From: Candidatus Pristimantibacillus lignocellulolyticus
Lineage (GTDB): Bacteria; Bacillota; Bacilli; Paenibacillales; Paenibacillaceae
Direction of reading: 5' to 3'
NCBI GenBank assembly: GCA_023639215.1
Contig: CP097899.1
Location: forward strand, 379,501 to 443,500
Length of the DNA stretch: 64,000 nt
The position numbers and the translations under genes are program-made. Shown one piece after another: positions 46,140 to 54,334 of this stretch. The number at the start of each line of letters is the position of its first letter. Positions within the stretch are counted from its first letter, which is position 1. The notes under the pieces were generated by a model, which ran no database searches, had not been told where the DNA came from, and saw nothing but the letters and a program-made list of their open reading frames with translations.

Positions 46140-47909
46140 ATGAAAAAAATTATGAATCAACCTGAAACACTTGTACGTGAGATGTGTAACGGAATCGTCT
46201 TAGCACACCCTAATCTAGCGTTTAACAGTAAATATAAAATCATTTCAAAAAAACAAATTAACACGAATAAAGTAACGCTTATAAGTGGCGGCGGCAGTGG
46301 TCATGAACCCGCTCATGCGGGATTTGTAGGTAAAGGGATGCTCGATGTCGCTGTATGTGGTGACGTATTCGCTTCACCTTCGCAAATTCAGCTTTATCAA
46401 GCAATTCGCAACTCTGCAAGTGATAAAGGAACGCTTCTTATCATTAAAAACTATAGTGGCGACATCATGAATTTCAAAAATGCCGCTCACCTTGCTAGTG
46501 AAGATGGTATTGAAGTGGATTATGTCATTGTTGATGACGATATCGCTGTTGAAGATAGTCTGTATACTGTCGGAAAACGTGGTGTTGCTGGTACAGTTCT
46601 CGTTCACAAAATAGCTGGAGCTGCTGCTGAGGCAGGCTTACCACTAGCAGAAGTGAAAGAAATTGCGCAACATGCGATTGCTAATATTAGAAGTATCGGA
46701 TTCGCATTTACTTCTTGTACCGTTCCTGCGAAAGGTACACCTACCTTCCAAATCGCCGACAATGAGATGGAATATGGTGTAGGTATTCACGGTGAGCCTG
46801 GAATTAAGCGAGAAGCTGTCATTTCAGCTGATCAATTAGCAGAGCGTACCGTTAATGCACTATTAAGTAATCTTGCAATAGACAATGATTCTAATGAAGA
46901 AGTTGTCGTTATGATAAATGGATTTGGTGGTACACCTTTGCAAGAACTTTACTTACTGAACAACTCTGTCAGTCGTGAACTAGCAAGTAAAAACAAAATC
47001 ATTGCTAAAGCATTCGTTGGAAATTATATGACAAGCATTGATATGACTGGTGCGTCAGTTACGATTATGAAGCTTGATGATACACTTAAGAAATGGCTGG
47101 CTGAACCATGTAATACACCAGCACTTGTTATTCAAGATCAATTTGAACCCGTTCCTTTCACAGAAGTTGTTCACGGTGGAACAACTAACCATGTTGTTTC
47201 TTTCAAAAATGAAACGGATACTGCATATGCTGTAATTCATAATAACGAACTATCGCTGCACAATATGATGTATTTGGTAGATCAGATGAGCGAAGTGATC
47301 ATTGAGAACGAAGTACCATTTTGCGAGTTAGATGCACATGCAGGTGATGGAGACTTTGGTATGAGTGTTGCCAAGGGATTCAAACAATTGAAATCCGAAT
47401 GGAAAGAGATCATAAACAATCATTCTACTAATATTGGTGAGTTCTTAGACGCATGTTCCATGATTATAATGGAGCATTGTGGGGGGGCATCAGGCCCAAT
47501 CTGGGGCTCTGCGTTCCGTGCGGCAAGCAAATACGCTGGCGATAAGCAATCGTTAACCATTTATGAAGTTGCAGGCTTAATGCAAGCAGCTGTAAAAGGA
47601 ATCCAAGATACAGGTGAACGTTCATTCGGCAGAGGCGCTGTTGTAGGCGATAAAACATTGATCGATGCATTAGTTCCTTATGCTGATACATGGGAACAAT
47701 GTGCAAACAATGGTGAAAATATTAAGGCTGCCTCACTAAAAGCAGCTGAAGCGGCTGTACAAGGTGCTAAGCAAACGGAAGCTATCGTTGCTCGAATGGG
47801 TCGAGCGGGTACAGTTGGTGAACGTAGTATTGGCTATCCAGATGCAGGTGCTCATGGACTTGGTGTTATTTTCACGAATCTCGCTCATGCAATGAATGAA
47901 GCACAATAA
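46140..47909 (+). CDS. dhaK: Dihydroxyacetone kinase (DhaK-DhaL fused)
   Basis: A 589-residue ATP-dependent kinase that phosphorylates dihydroxyacetone to the glycolytic intermediate. The DhaK half (1-330) has the GGGSGHEPAHAGFVG motif and the substrate-binding His in GIHGEPGI. The DhaL half (about 375-585) has the ATP/Mg motif DAHAGDGDFGMS and GASGPIWG. Single-chain enzymes of this kind use ATP, not phosphoenolpyruvate. It lies 4 bases after gldA with AAAGGAATA as ribosome-binding site. The two enzymes take glycerol to dihydroxyacetone phosphate; the divergent PocR/AraC gene probably controls them. Confidence 0.96.
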   Translation: MKKIMNQPETLVREMCNGIVLAHPNLAFNSKYKIISKKQINTNKVTLISGGGSGHEPAHAGFVGKGMLDVAVCGDVFASPSQIQLYQAIRNSASDKGTLLIIKNYSGDIMNFKNAAHLASEDGIEVDYVIVDDDIAVEDSLYTVGKRGVAGTVLVHKIAGAAAEAGLPLAEVKEIAQHAIANIRSIGFAFTSCTVPAKGTPTFQIADNEMEYGVGIHGEPGIKREAVISADQLAERTVNALLSNLAIDNDSNEEVVVMINGFGGTPLQELYLLNNSVSRELASKNKIIAKAFVGNYMTSIDMTGASVTIMKLDDTLKKWLAEPCNTPALVIQDQFEPVPFTEVVHGGTTNHVVSFKNETDTAYAVIHNNELSLHNMMYLVDQMSEVIIENEVPFCELDAHAGDGDFGMSVAKGFKQLKSEWKEIINNHSTNIGEFLDACSMIIMEHCGGASGPIWGSAFRAASKYAGDKQSLTIYEVAGLMQAAVKGIQDTGERSFGRGAVVGDKTLIDALVPYADTWEQCANNGENIKAASLKAAEAAVQGAKQTEAIVARMGRAGTVGERSIGYPDAGAHGLGVIFTNLAHAMNEAQ

Positions 47910-47920
47910 ATTAACAACAC

Positions 47921-47967
47921 AAAAAGGATTGAGCTCTGATCAACTCAGAGTTCAATCCTTTTATTTT
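47921..47967. terminator. Terminator between the glycerol operon and the SLH gene
   Basis: AAAAGGATTGAgCTCTGA / TCAGAGtTCAATCCTTTT with one mismatch and a TTATTTTT tail on the plus strand, 11 bases after the kinase gene. Confidence 0.88.
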
Positions 47968-47996
47968 TCGAAATTTGGCTGCTTATTTCTGTGTAG

Positions 47997-49445
47997 TTAG
48001 ATTAGGTCTGACTTTTGTAGTAGACGCTCTATAATTGTTGCCGCTTCTGCTCGCGTCATGTTTCCTTTTGGAACAAGCTTCGTGCTAGTTCTTCCTGAAA
48101 CAATGCCAACTTGTATGGTATCCTCTATACTACTCACTGCCCAAGAAGAGACTTCATCTGTATCTGTAAACTGCCCAATTTGCGCAGCTGATGGTTGTTC
48201 AGTAAGTTTTTCATTCAGTTTCGTAATCGTCATTGCTCTTGCAATAATGACCATAGCTTCTTCACGGGTAATGTTGTCGTTCGGCCGGAAACTTGCATCA
48301 TTAAATCCAGTAGTCAAATTATGAATAAATGCTGTTTGAATAGCATTATTATACCAGTCCGACTCCGTTACATCCGAAAAGGCTCTGATGCTATCATCTA
48401 ATTTCAATCCTAAACCCCGAACAATGACGGCTGCAAATTCAGCTCGAGTAATGTCTTGGTCAGGATTGAACATACTGTTGTCCACTTCGTCAATGACTAA
48501 GCGAGATCCTAGATTATTAACTGCATTTTTCGCCCAATGGTTGCTCATATCTTCAAATTCCAGTTGATTGCTTATTATAGCGTACATGCTGTTTGTTGCA
48601 CTATTGATAACTGCGTAATTGTTACCGTTGATTAATTCTACCTTTGTCGGTACGTGATAAACTTTTCCACTTGGGTCAATAACAACTGCTGTCGTAACGT
48701 TGTTGGCACTCACTCTAGCAGGAAGTGCAATCGCCCGTTCTACATAATTGTTAAATGATATGATATCAATCGCCCTATCTCCATGCGTAGCTCTAACTGT
48801 GAAATCGATTGGTGCTATAACTAGCTTAAATCCAACTTGCGCAGCTGCTAATTCAGCATTTTTCAACTCATCTTCTGTCAGTGTTGCGATCTCGATTTGT
48901 AGCTTGATATTTGACAATATGATCGCTTTACCAATCTGTTGAGCAATAGCATCAATGTCGATTTCTTCAAGTGGAAGTTTGTAGATTCCATCTTTTGTGT
49001 TGAACTCAAGTACGATCCGCTTATTTTTCAAATCTTTCACAATCTGACCATTCAGTTCAACAATGTAAACATCTGACTCGTTAGCTGTAGAAACAGTCAT
49101 AATAGAGTCATTTTCTATTGCTGTATAGTACTCTTCTATGTTTAGCTGATCAAACGTTATCGTTATTACAGATTGCCCGTTAACATTCGTATTCGAGGTC
49201 GTCAAAACATCGTTCATAGCAATGTCACGATTGTTAACTTCAACTCCATTAATTACTATTCCTGGTGTAGTTGGTGTCCATAGTATTGGAGGTACAACAG
49301 AAACAGTTACTGTTGACAAAGAATTACTTCCCGCTTCATTGCTCGCTTTCACGGTAATCGTATATCTTGTTCCATTCGTTGATCCAGTTACAATGATGAA
49401 CACTAGCATTAAAGCAAATATTCTCTTGAGCATCCTCTTATCCAT
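47997..49445 (-). CDS. SLH-domain surface protein with a truncated N-terminal repeat
   Basis: A 482-residue envelope protein. A hydrophobic signal segment (about 6-20) runs straight into TNGTRYTITVKASNEAG, which looks like the last third of a fibronectin-III-like repeat. A middle domain (about 60-300) is unrecognised. The C-terminus holds three S-layer homology units (FEDMSNHWAKNAV, DVTESDWYNNAIQ, TDTDEVSSWAVSSI), which bind pyruvylated secondary cell-wall polymers. No clear signal-peptidase site is seen before the repeat. The ATG at 49445 has GGAGG 8 bases upstream; the GTG at 49460 overlaps it. Likely role: cell-surface anchoring or adhesion. Confidence 0.88.
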   Translation of the reverse strand: MDKRMLKRIFALMLVFIIVTGSTNGTRYTITVKASNEAGSNSLSTVTVSVVPPILWTPTTPGIVINGVEVNNRDIAMNDVLTTSNTNVNGQSVITITFDQLNIEEYYTAIENDSIMTVSTANESDVYIVELNGQIVKDLKNKRIVLEFNTKDGIYKLPLEEIDIDAIAQQIGKAIILSNIKLQIEIATLTEDELKNAELAAAQVGFKLVIAPIDFTVRATHGDRAIDIISFNNYVERAIALPARVSANNVTTAVVIDPSGKVYHVPTKVELINGNNYAVINSATNSMYAIISNQLEFEDMSNHWAKNAVNNLGSRLVIDEVDNSMFNPDQDITRAEFAAVIVRGLGLKLDDSIRAFSDVTESDWYNNAIQTAFIHNLTTGFNDASFRPNDNITREEAMVIIARAMTITKLNEKLTEQPSAAQIGQFTDTDEVSSWAVSSIEDTIQVGIVSGRTSTKLVPKGNMTRAEAATIIERLLQKSDLI

Positions 49446-49642
49446 TCCATCAGCCTCCACCTTTAACGTCGCTATAAATGAAACAATATTAGATTTTCAA
49501 ATCAATGACTATATTAACTTCTTTCGTCCACACGATTAATGATAGACTTTCATATTATATATCAACTCTATATGAGACTAGATTTATGTGAGCATATTTC
49601 AATTCTACAAATTATTTTTTTGTATGTATAGGAGGAGTTAAT

Positions 49643-50566
49643 ATGAAAAACTTAAAACTTAAAATTTCCCGAAAAGAAGATGAAAATATAAATAAGAAAG
49701 ATCATAAAGAAAAAGATAAAGATAAAGATAAAGATAAAAAGAAAGATAAAAAGAAAGAGAACGAGAAAGGAAAAGATAAAGAGAAGGGAAAAGGAAAAAC
49801 TACCTATAATATTTACAATTACCAGCATAACAAGTGGTTGCAATATGAACTTTTTTCAGAACATCCTGCCATGCTTACTTATTTACCCGAAACACTAGAG
49901 ATGTCAGAAGAAAACTTTCAATATTTCATAGATAAATATGGTGAGTGTGTGGCTAAGCAGCAAATCGGTCAACAAGGCATTGGTTTTTACTCTATATCAA
50001 AGCCAAATAGACATATAGAGTCATATCGAGTAAAGTTTCTCAATCAAACACGTTTATTCTATTCAGCGAAAGATGTATGTAAATTTTTCGCATCGAAAAA
50101 AACTCCATATATCGTCCAACAAAAAATTAACCTTGTCCGAGTAAACAACGGAATTACAGATATACGAGTAATTTTACAAGAGCTTGATAATAATAAATGG
50201 GTAGTTACAGGAAAATGTGTGAAAATTGCTCCACCAAAATTCGTTGTTACTTATACTGGCCAACCTGGAAGAGAAGTAAAAACAATAAATTGTTTAAATA
50301 GGGCTCATGGAAAAACAATTTATTCAACAGAAGAATTAGACGATTTACTAAATTTGCTTGCATATACTGCTATAGATATTTTGAAACCTCATCTTGAAAC
50401 TCATATTTTAGGATTAGATGTTGGTATTGATACTGATGGGCGGTTGTGGCTTATTGAGGCAGCAAATACTCATCCACAACTTAAAATGTTTACCCAATTA
50501 AAAAATAAAGAAATGTATAGAAATATACTAAAACATAAATCAAAATATTTAAATAAAAATAGATGA
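49643..50566 (+). CDS. YheC/YheD-family ATP-grasp protein with a Lys/Asp-rich N-terminus
   Basis: A 307-residue protein. Residues about 12-52 are a charged low-complexity tract (DKDKDKDKKK, then GKGKGK-like steps), encoded by AAAGAT repeats. The rest is an ATP-grasp-like domain of the YheC/YheD type (YIVQQKINLVRVNN, DIRVILQEL, KCVKIAPPKFVV, GLDVGIDTDGRLWLIEAANT). These proteins are known from the endospore coat region in Bacillus, but their substrate is unknown. The ATG has TAGGAGG upstream. The basic tract could bind DNA, RNA, or an acidic polymer (inference). Confidence 0.85.
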   Translation: MKNLKLKISRKEDENINKKDHKEKDKDKDKDKKKDKKKENEKGKDKEKGKGKTTYNIYNYQHNKWLQYELFSEHPAMLTYLPETLEMSEENFQYFIDKYGECVAKQQIGQQGIGFYSISKPNRHIESYRVKFLNQTRLFYSAKDVCKFFASKKTPYIVQQKINLVRVNNGITDIRVILQELDNNKWVVTGKCVKIAPPKFVVTYTGQPGREVKTINCLNRAHGKTIYSTEELDDLLNLLAYTAIDILKPHLETHILGLDVGIDTDGRLWLIEAANTHPQLKMFTQLKNKEMYRNILKHKSKYLNKNR

Positions 50567-50649
50567 AGACCCACACTCTAAAAGCCCCTCCGCATATAGT
50601 AATGTAAGTTTTGTACTATATTAGCTCTTAGGAAGGGAACTGTAAATAA

Positions 50650-51084
50650 ATGAGACGTTTAATGTGTAAAGGTAAAATTCATCGTGCAACGGTTACCGAA
50701 GCTGAGCTGCATTATGTAGGCAGTATTACAATAGATATAGATTTATTAAAAGCCTCTAATATCCTCCCTTACGAAATGGTACAGGTAACTAGTTTAACTA
50801 ATGCTACTCGATGGAAAACTTATGCTATACCTGCTAGAGCTGGTTCTGGGAAAATATGCTTAAATGGACCTCCTGCCCACTTATTTGCTCCAGGAGATCT
50901 AGTTGTAATTTTTAGTATGGGAGAAATGGAAGAAGATGAATGGAAGAAATTAGCTCCCCGTGTAGTATTTGTTGACGATAAAAATAAAATAACACATTGC
51001 GTCGATCATCCATTATTTAACCACGATGGAGAAGTTAATTGGGAGCAATTAATTCCGCATAATAATGTAACCAATAGTGTTTAA
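50650..51084 (+). CDS. panD: Aspartate 1-decarboxylase PanD
   Basis: A 144-residue pyruvoyl enzyme that makes beta-alanine from aspartate for coenzyme A synthesis. The self-cleavage site Gly24-Ser25 is seen in HYVGSITIDIDLL, and the rest of the family pattern is present (GKIHRATVTEAEL, NGARW-like NATRWKTYAI, RAGSGKICLNGPPAHLFAPGD shortened to its parts RAGSGKICLNG and PAHLFAPGD). It is a little longer than the usual 127 residues. It stands alone here, not beside panB/panC. The ATG has GGAAGGG upstream. Confidence 0.95.
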   Translation: MRRLMCKGKIHRATVTEAELHYVGSITIDIDLLKASNILPYEMVQVTSLTNATRWKTYAIPARAGSGKICLNGPPAHLFAPGDLVVIFSMGEMEEDEWKKLAPRVVFVDDKNKITHCVDHPLFNHDGEVNWEQLIPHNNVTNSV

Positions 51085-51112
51085 TTTGTAGCAGTTTTCA
51101 AATCTCCAAATT

Positions 51113-51161
51113 AAAGGGCATCTCAACCGTCATGACCTATGACAATCTGAGATGCCCTTTT
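51113..51161 (+). terminator. Terminator after panD
   Basis: AAAGGGCATCTCA / TGAGATGCCCTTT with an inner TCAT/ATGA pair, followed by TT, 29 bases after the stop. Confidence 0.85.
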
Positions 51162-51350
51162 CCACGTTTCGTTCTAAACACAATAACAGCTTATTTTTAT
51201 TGTAATTTGCTTCATTTATGTACTCATTAGCTGTTATTAATTTAAACAATATTTTTTTTCTATTAATCTATCATTTATTAATGAAATAGATACTTAAATA
51301 TGCTACGATACCTCTTGGCTTATTGATTGCAGAAGGAAACGAGGTTAACT

Positions 51351-52736
51351 ATGACAACAGACACCACCAAGCCAGTAAATGTAAAAAAAGAAAAGAAGGA
51401 TAAAGAATTCAATCTATTTTACTTAACATGGCCAATTTTTCTAGAACTTTTCTTATTTATGCTGATGGGTATCGTAGATACACTTATGCTCAGTCAAATA
51501 TCAGATAACGCAGTATCTGGAGTAGGAGCAGCGAACCAATTTCTTCATATTGCCATTCTAATTCTCGAAGTTATTGGTAACGGAGCATCCATTGTTATTG
51601 CTCAATATATTGGGTCACGTAGATTTGTAGAAGCTTCAAGAATATCCGCTATTGCCGTTACGCTTAATCTGATCGTCGGTCTAATAATTAGTATCGGATT
51701 TATAACAATGGGGCAACATTTGCTTACAACCCTGAACTTGCAAGGAGAAATACTTGACAATGCTCAGAAGTATCTCAATATTGTCGGTGGCGGTATATTC
51801 CTGCAAGCTATTATTAACTCGCTTGCCGCTATTATTCGTGTACATGGATTTACGAAGCAAGCGATGTACGTATCTCTAGGAATGAATATCGTTCATATTA
51901 TTGCCAACTACGCTTTAATATTCGGACATTTCGGTATGCCTGCATTAGGGGTAGAAGGTGCTGCTATTTCCTCCGTATTAAGTCGTGGATTAGCTATTAT
52001 CGTATTCTTCTGGTTACTGTATCGTATTATGGAAGTACGTATTGAATTTAAACATTATTTCTCATTATCAAAAGCCTATATTGCCAAAATATTAAGTGTT
52101 GGGATACCTGCTGCTTTAGAACAGGTTATGTATCAATCTTGTCAAATTGTGTTCCTTTTTTATGTTACTCATTTAGGAGACGCATCGATGGCAGCAAAAC
52201 AGTATGCAGGAAATATTTCTATGTTTATCTACTTATTTGCCTTAGCCATTGGTATCGGAACTTCCATTATTGTCGGACGTTTCATTGGTGCAGGACGTCA
52301 AGATGAAGCTTATCGAAGAGTATGGAAAAGTGTCGTCTATGCAAGCATCGCAACATTAATTATGGTTATCGTCGTTATCGTATTCCGCGTCCCGTTAATA
52401 TCTATGTTTACAGATAATCCAGAAATCATAAAACTAGGTGCTAATGTATTAATTCTAAGTATCGTGCTAGAAACAGGTAGAACGATCAATATTATATTAA
52501 TCAATACATTACGTGCATCTGGTGATGCCAAGTACCCACTTTGGATTGGTATGTTTACGATGGTAGGGATGAGCTTACCGCTCGGTTATTGGTTTGTGTT
52601 CCATCTCGATCTAGGTCTTGCAGGTATTTGGCTAGCTATAGCTGCCGATGAATGGGCGAGGGCTGTCATTATGTCGATAAGATGGAAAAGCAGAAAATGG
52701 GAGAAACATGCGCTTGTTACACCATCTGGCCATTAG
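51351..52736 (+). CDS. MATE-family efflux transporter
   Basis: A 461-residue, 12-helix multidrug and toxin extrusion protein, which exports organic cations using Na+ or H+. The two MATE halves are visible (FYLTWPIFLELFLFMLMGIV; AYIAKILSVGIPAALEQVMY), along with SVLSRGLAIIVFFWLLY and ALAIGIGTSIIVGRFIGAGR. The N-terminus is a short charged tail. The ATG at 51351 has ACGAGG upstream; a longer reading at 51327 lacks a better site. Followed by a terminator. Substrates unknown. Confidence 0.93.
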   Translation: MTTDTTKPVNVKKEKKDKEFNLFYLTWPIFLELFLFMLMGIVDTLMLSQISDNAVSGVGAANQFLHIAILILEVIGNGASIVIAQYIGSRRFVEASRISAIAVTLNLIVGLIISIGFITMGQHLLTTLNLQGEILDNAQKYLNIVGGGIFLQAIINSLAAIIRVHGFTKQAMYVSLGMNIVHIIANYALIFGHFGMPALGVEGAAISSVLSRGLAIIVFFWLLYRIMEVRIEFKHYFSLSKAYIAKILSVGIPAALEQVMYQSCQIVFLFYVTHLGDASMAAKQYAGNISMFIYLFALAIGIGTSIIVGRFIGAGRQDEAYRRVWKSVVYASIATLIMVIVVIVFRVPLISMFTDNPEIIKLGANVLILSIVLETGRTINIILINTLRASGDAKYPLWIGMFTMVGMSLPLGYWFVFHLDLGLAGIWLAIAADEWARAVIMSIRWKSRKWEKHALVTPSGH

Positions 52737-52755
52737 AAGGTAGAGTATCGAAAGT

Positions 52756-52792
52756 GAAGGGTCAGACTCAAGTTGAATCTGACCCTTCTTTT
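52756..52792 (+). terminator. Terminator after the MATE gene
   Basis: A perfect 11-bp stem, GAAGGGTCAGA and its complement with a loop of 11, followed by TTTT. It lies 19 bases after the stop. Confidence 0.88.
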
Positions 52793-52916
52793 AGTTTATT
52801 TTTTTATCTATTGGATTTACACCCCATTAATTTCGTATGACTATTGTTCTTATAACATTTATACTAATGGAAAGACAATACGAATTACTCGTAGACCTAA
52901 TAAAGGAGTTTTTGAA

Positions 52917-53774
52917 ATGTTCAATGATGCAACTCTAGCTTGGGCCAACTCCATACAAATCATCGATCGTAGTGAAGAATTAACTGAAGCAGATCCGCTA
53001 TATGCTTTTGCACTAGATGAACTTCTATGTAAACAAGCTCATGTTAGTGGAACAAGCTTTTGTCATCTATGGAGACACCCCAATGCTTTTATACTAGGAC
53101 AGCGTGACAGTCGCTTGCCTGGTGTTACTGAAGCGCTTCAATGGCTCGAGACACAAGGAGTCGTTCCAATCGTTCGTAATTCTGGAGGGGCAGCTGTACC
53201 GCTAGATCTCGGCACTGTTAATATTTCTCTTATTTTTCCAAAAGCTACATCCTCTAATGTTCATTTTCACCAAGATTTCGAAAAGATGTATGAGCTTATT
53301 CAAGAAGCTCTTGCCTTTACCGGTCTTTCCGTAGATAAAGGGGAAATTCATGGAGCATTTTGCCCAGGTGATTATGATCTAAGTATTAACGGGCGTAAGT
53401 TTTGTGGCATAGCACAAAGACGTCAATTACACGCTTACAGCGTTCAGGCATTTGTAATAGCTAGTGGAAGTGGAGCAGAACGAACACAATTTGTTAGAAG
53501 TTTTTACAATCAGGCTGCTATCGACACTCCATTAGATCATTATCCTCAAGTAACCAATGAGAGTACCGCTAGTCTTGAAGAACTTACTAAATTAGGTCCA
53601 GACGCTGCTCGAATTTTTATCGATGCCATTAAACATACACTTACCGAAGCTCAAACTATTTCAACATCTGGCTGGAGTAATGACAAGCATGTACCATCCC
53701 CAATGTCGCTTCCGAGTCCCGAGACGATTCGAGAAGTAGCTAATAAACTACGTAAAAGATATAGTATAGGCTAA
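52917..53774 (+). CDS. lipL: Octanoyl/lipoyl transferase, LipL type
   Basis: A 285-residue enzyme of the biotin/lipoate ligase fold. Landmarks are AFALDELLCKQAH, FILGQRDSRLPG, VRNSGGAAVPLDLGTVNISL and a catalytic Cys149 in GAFCPGDYDLSINGRKFCGI. This matches LipL, which moves octanoyl from the glycine-cleavage H protein to E2 subunits. LipM is a close relative, so the exact role is slightly uncertain, but the CPGDYDL motif and length favour LipL. The ATG at 52917 has AAAGGAG upstream; the long upstream reading runs through the previous terminator. Confidence 0.85.
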   Translation: MFNDATLAWANSIQIIDRSEELTEADPLYAFALDELLCKQAHVSGTSFCHLWRHPNAFILGQRDSRLPGVTEALQWLETQGVVPIVRNSGGAAVPLDLGTVNISLIFPKATSSNVHFHQDFEKMYELIQEALAFTGLSVDKGEIHGAFCPGDYDLSINGRKFCGIAQRRQLHAYSVQAFVIASGSGAERTQFVRSFYNQAAIDTPLDHYPQVTNESTASLEELTKLGPDAARIFIDAIKHTLTEAQTISTSGWSNDKHVPSPMSLPSPETIREVANKLRKRYSIG

Positions 53775-53804
53775 ACTCATATGTTTACATATTGGGTAAT
53801 GAAC

Positions 53805-53859
53805 GGCGCAGTAATTGAACATAATAGACTAAAAAGTCATATGATGACCGTACTGCGCC
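53805..53859. terminator. Inverted repeat between convergent lipL and the metallopeptidase gene
   Basis: GGCGCAGTA (53805-53813) and TACTGCGCC (53851-53859) form a 9-bp stem with a nested GACT/AGTC hairpin. The right arm lies in the last codons of the minus-strand gene. It may act as a terminator. Confidence 0.4.
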
Positions 53860-54257
53860 AAAAATTGCTCTTTCTCTTTGTAATCACGCATAACGCTTCC
53901 TACTCGTCGCCAAAATGAGCGATCATGATTCATATGGGTAAGATGGCAAAGTTCATGAATAATAACATAATCGATCACTTCAATTGGAGCCATTGCCAAT
54001 CGATAATTAAACGTTAGTTTTTTGTCTGAGCTGCAACTACCCCATTTGGTTTTCGATTCTACGATTTGAACGCTTTTAGCTTTTACTTTCAACTGCTGCT
54101 CATAAATTTTTATTCGCTCAGCAACAATCTGCTTACAGCTTGCAAAATAGAATTTTTTAAGACTAATGTTAAGTTGCTCCTCATTCATATCTGTCGTCTC
54201 AATTAATTCATGCAGGGAGTAATATTTCCCCAAATGCAGAAATTTCATTTTTATCAT
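53829..54257 (-). CDS. Short YgjP-type zinc metallopeptidase
   Basis: A 142-residue protein matching the C-terminal two-thirds of the YgjP/WLM (DUF45) family. The zinc motif is HELCHLTHMNH, with SFWRRVG following, and the family strand ESKTKWGSCSSDKKLTFNYR precedes it. Usual family members have about 230 residues with an N-terminal beta domain, which is absent here. The ATG at 54257 has AGTAGGA about 6 bases upstream; two nearby starts (54284 TTG, 54248 ATG) are possible. There is no room upstream for the missing part (50 bases to the next gene). Either a short variant or a truncated copy. Confidence 0.78.
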   Translation of the reverse strand: MIKMKFLHLGKYYSLHELIETTDMNEEQLNISLKKFYFASCKQIVAERIKIYEQQLKVKAKSVQIVESKTKWGSCSSDKKLTFNYRLAMAPIEVIDYVIIHELCHLTHMNHDRSFWRRVGSVMRDYKEKEQFLAQYGHHMTF

Positions 54258-54334
54258 TCCAATCCTACTATATCTGCTGAACAAATGTCTTGATTACTCA
54301 TTATTATTTCAAATTAGAAATTAGTTACTTTTAA

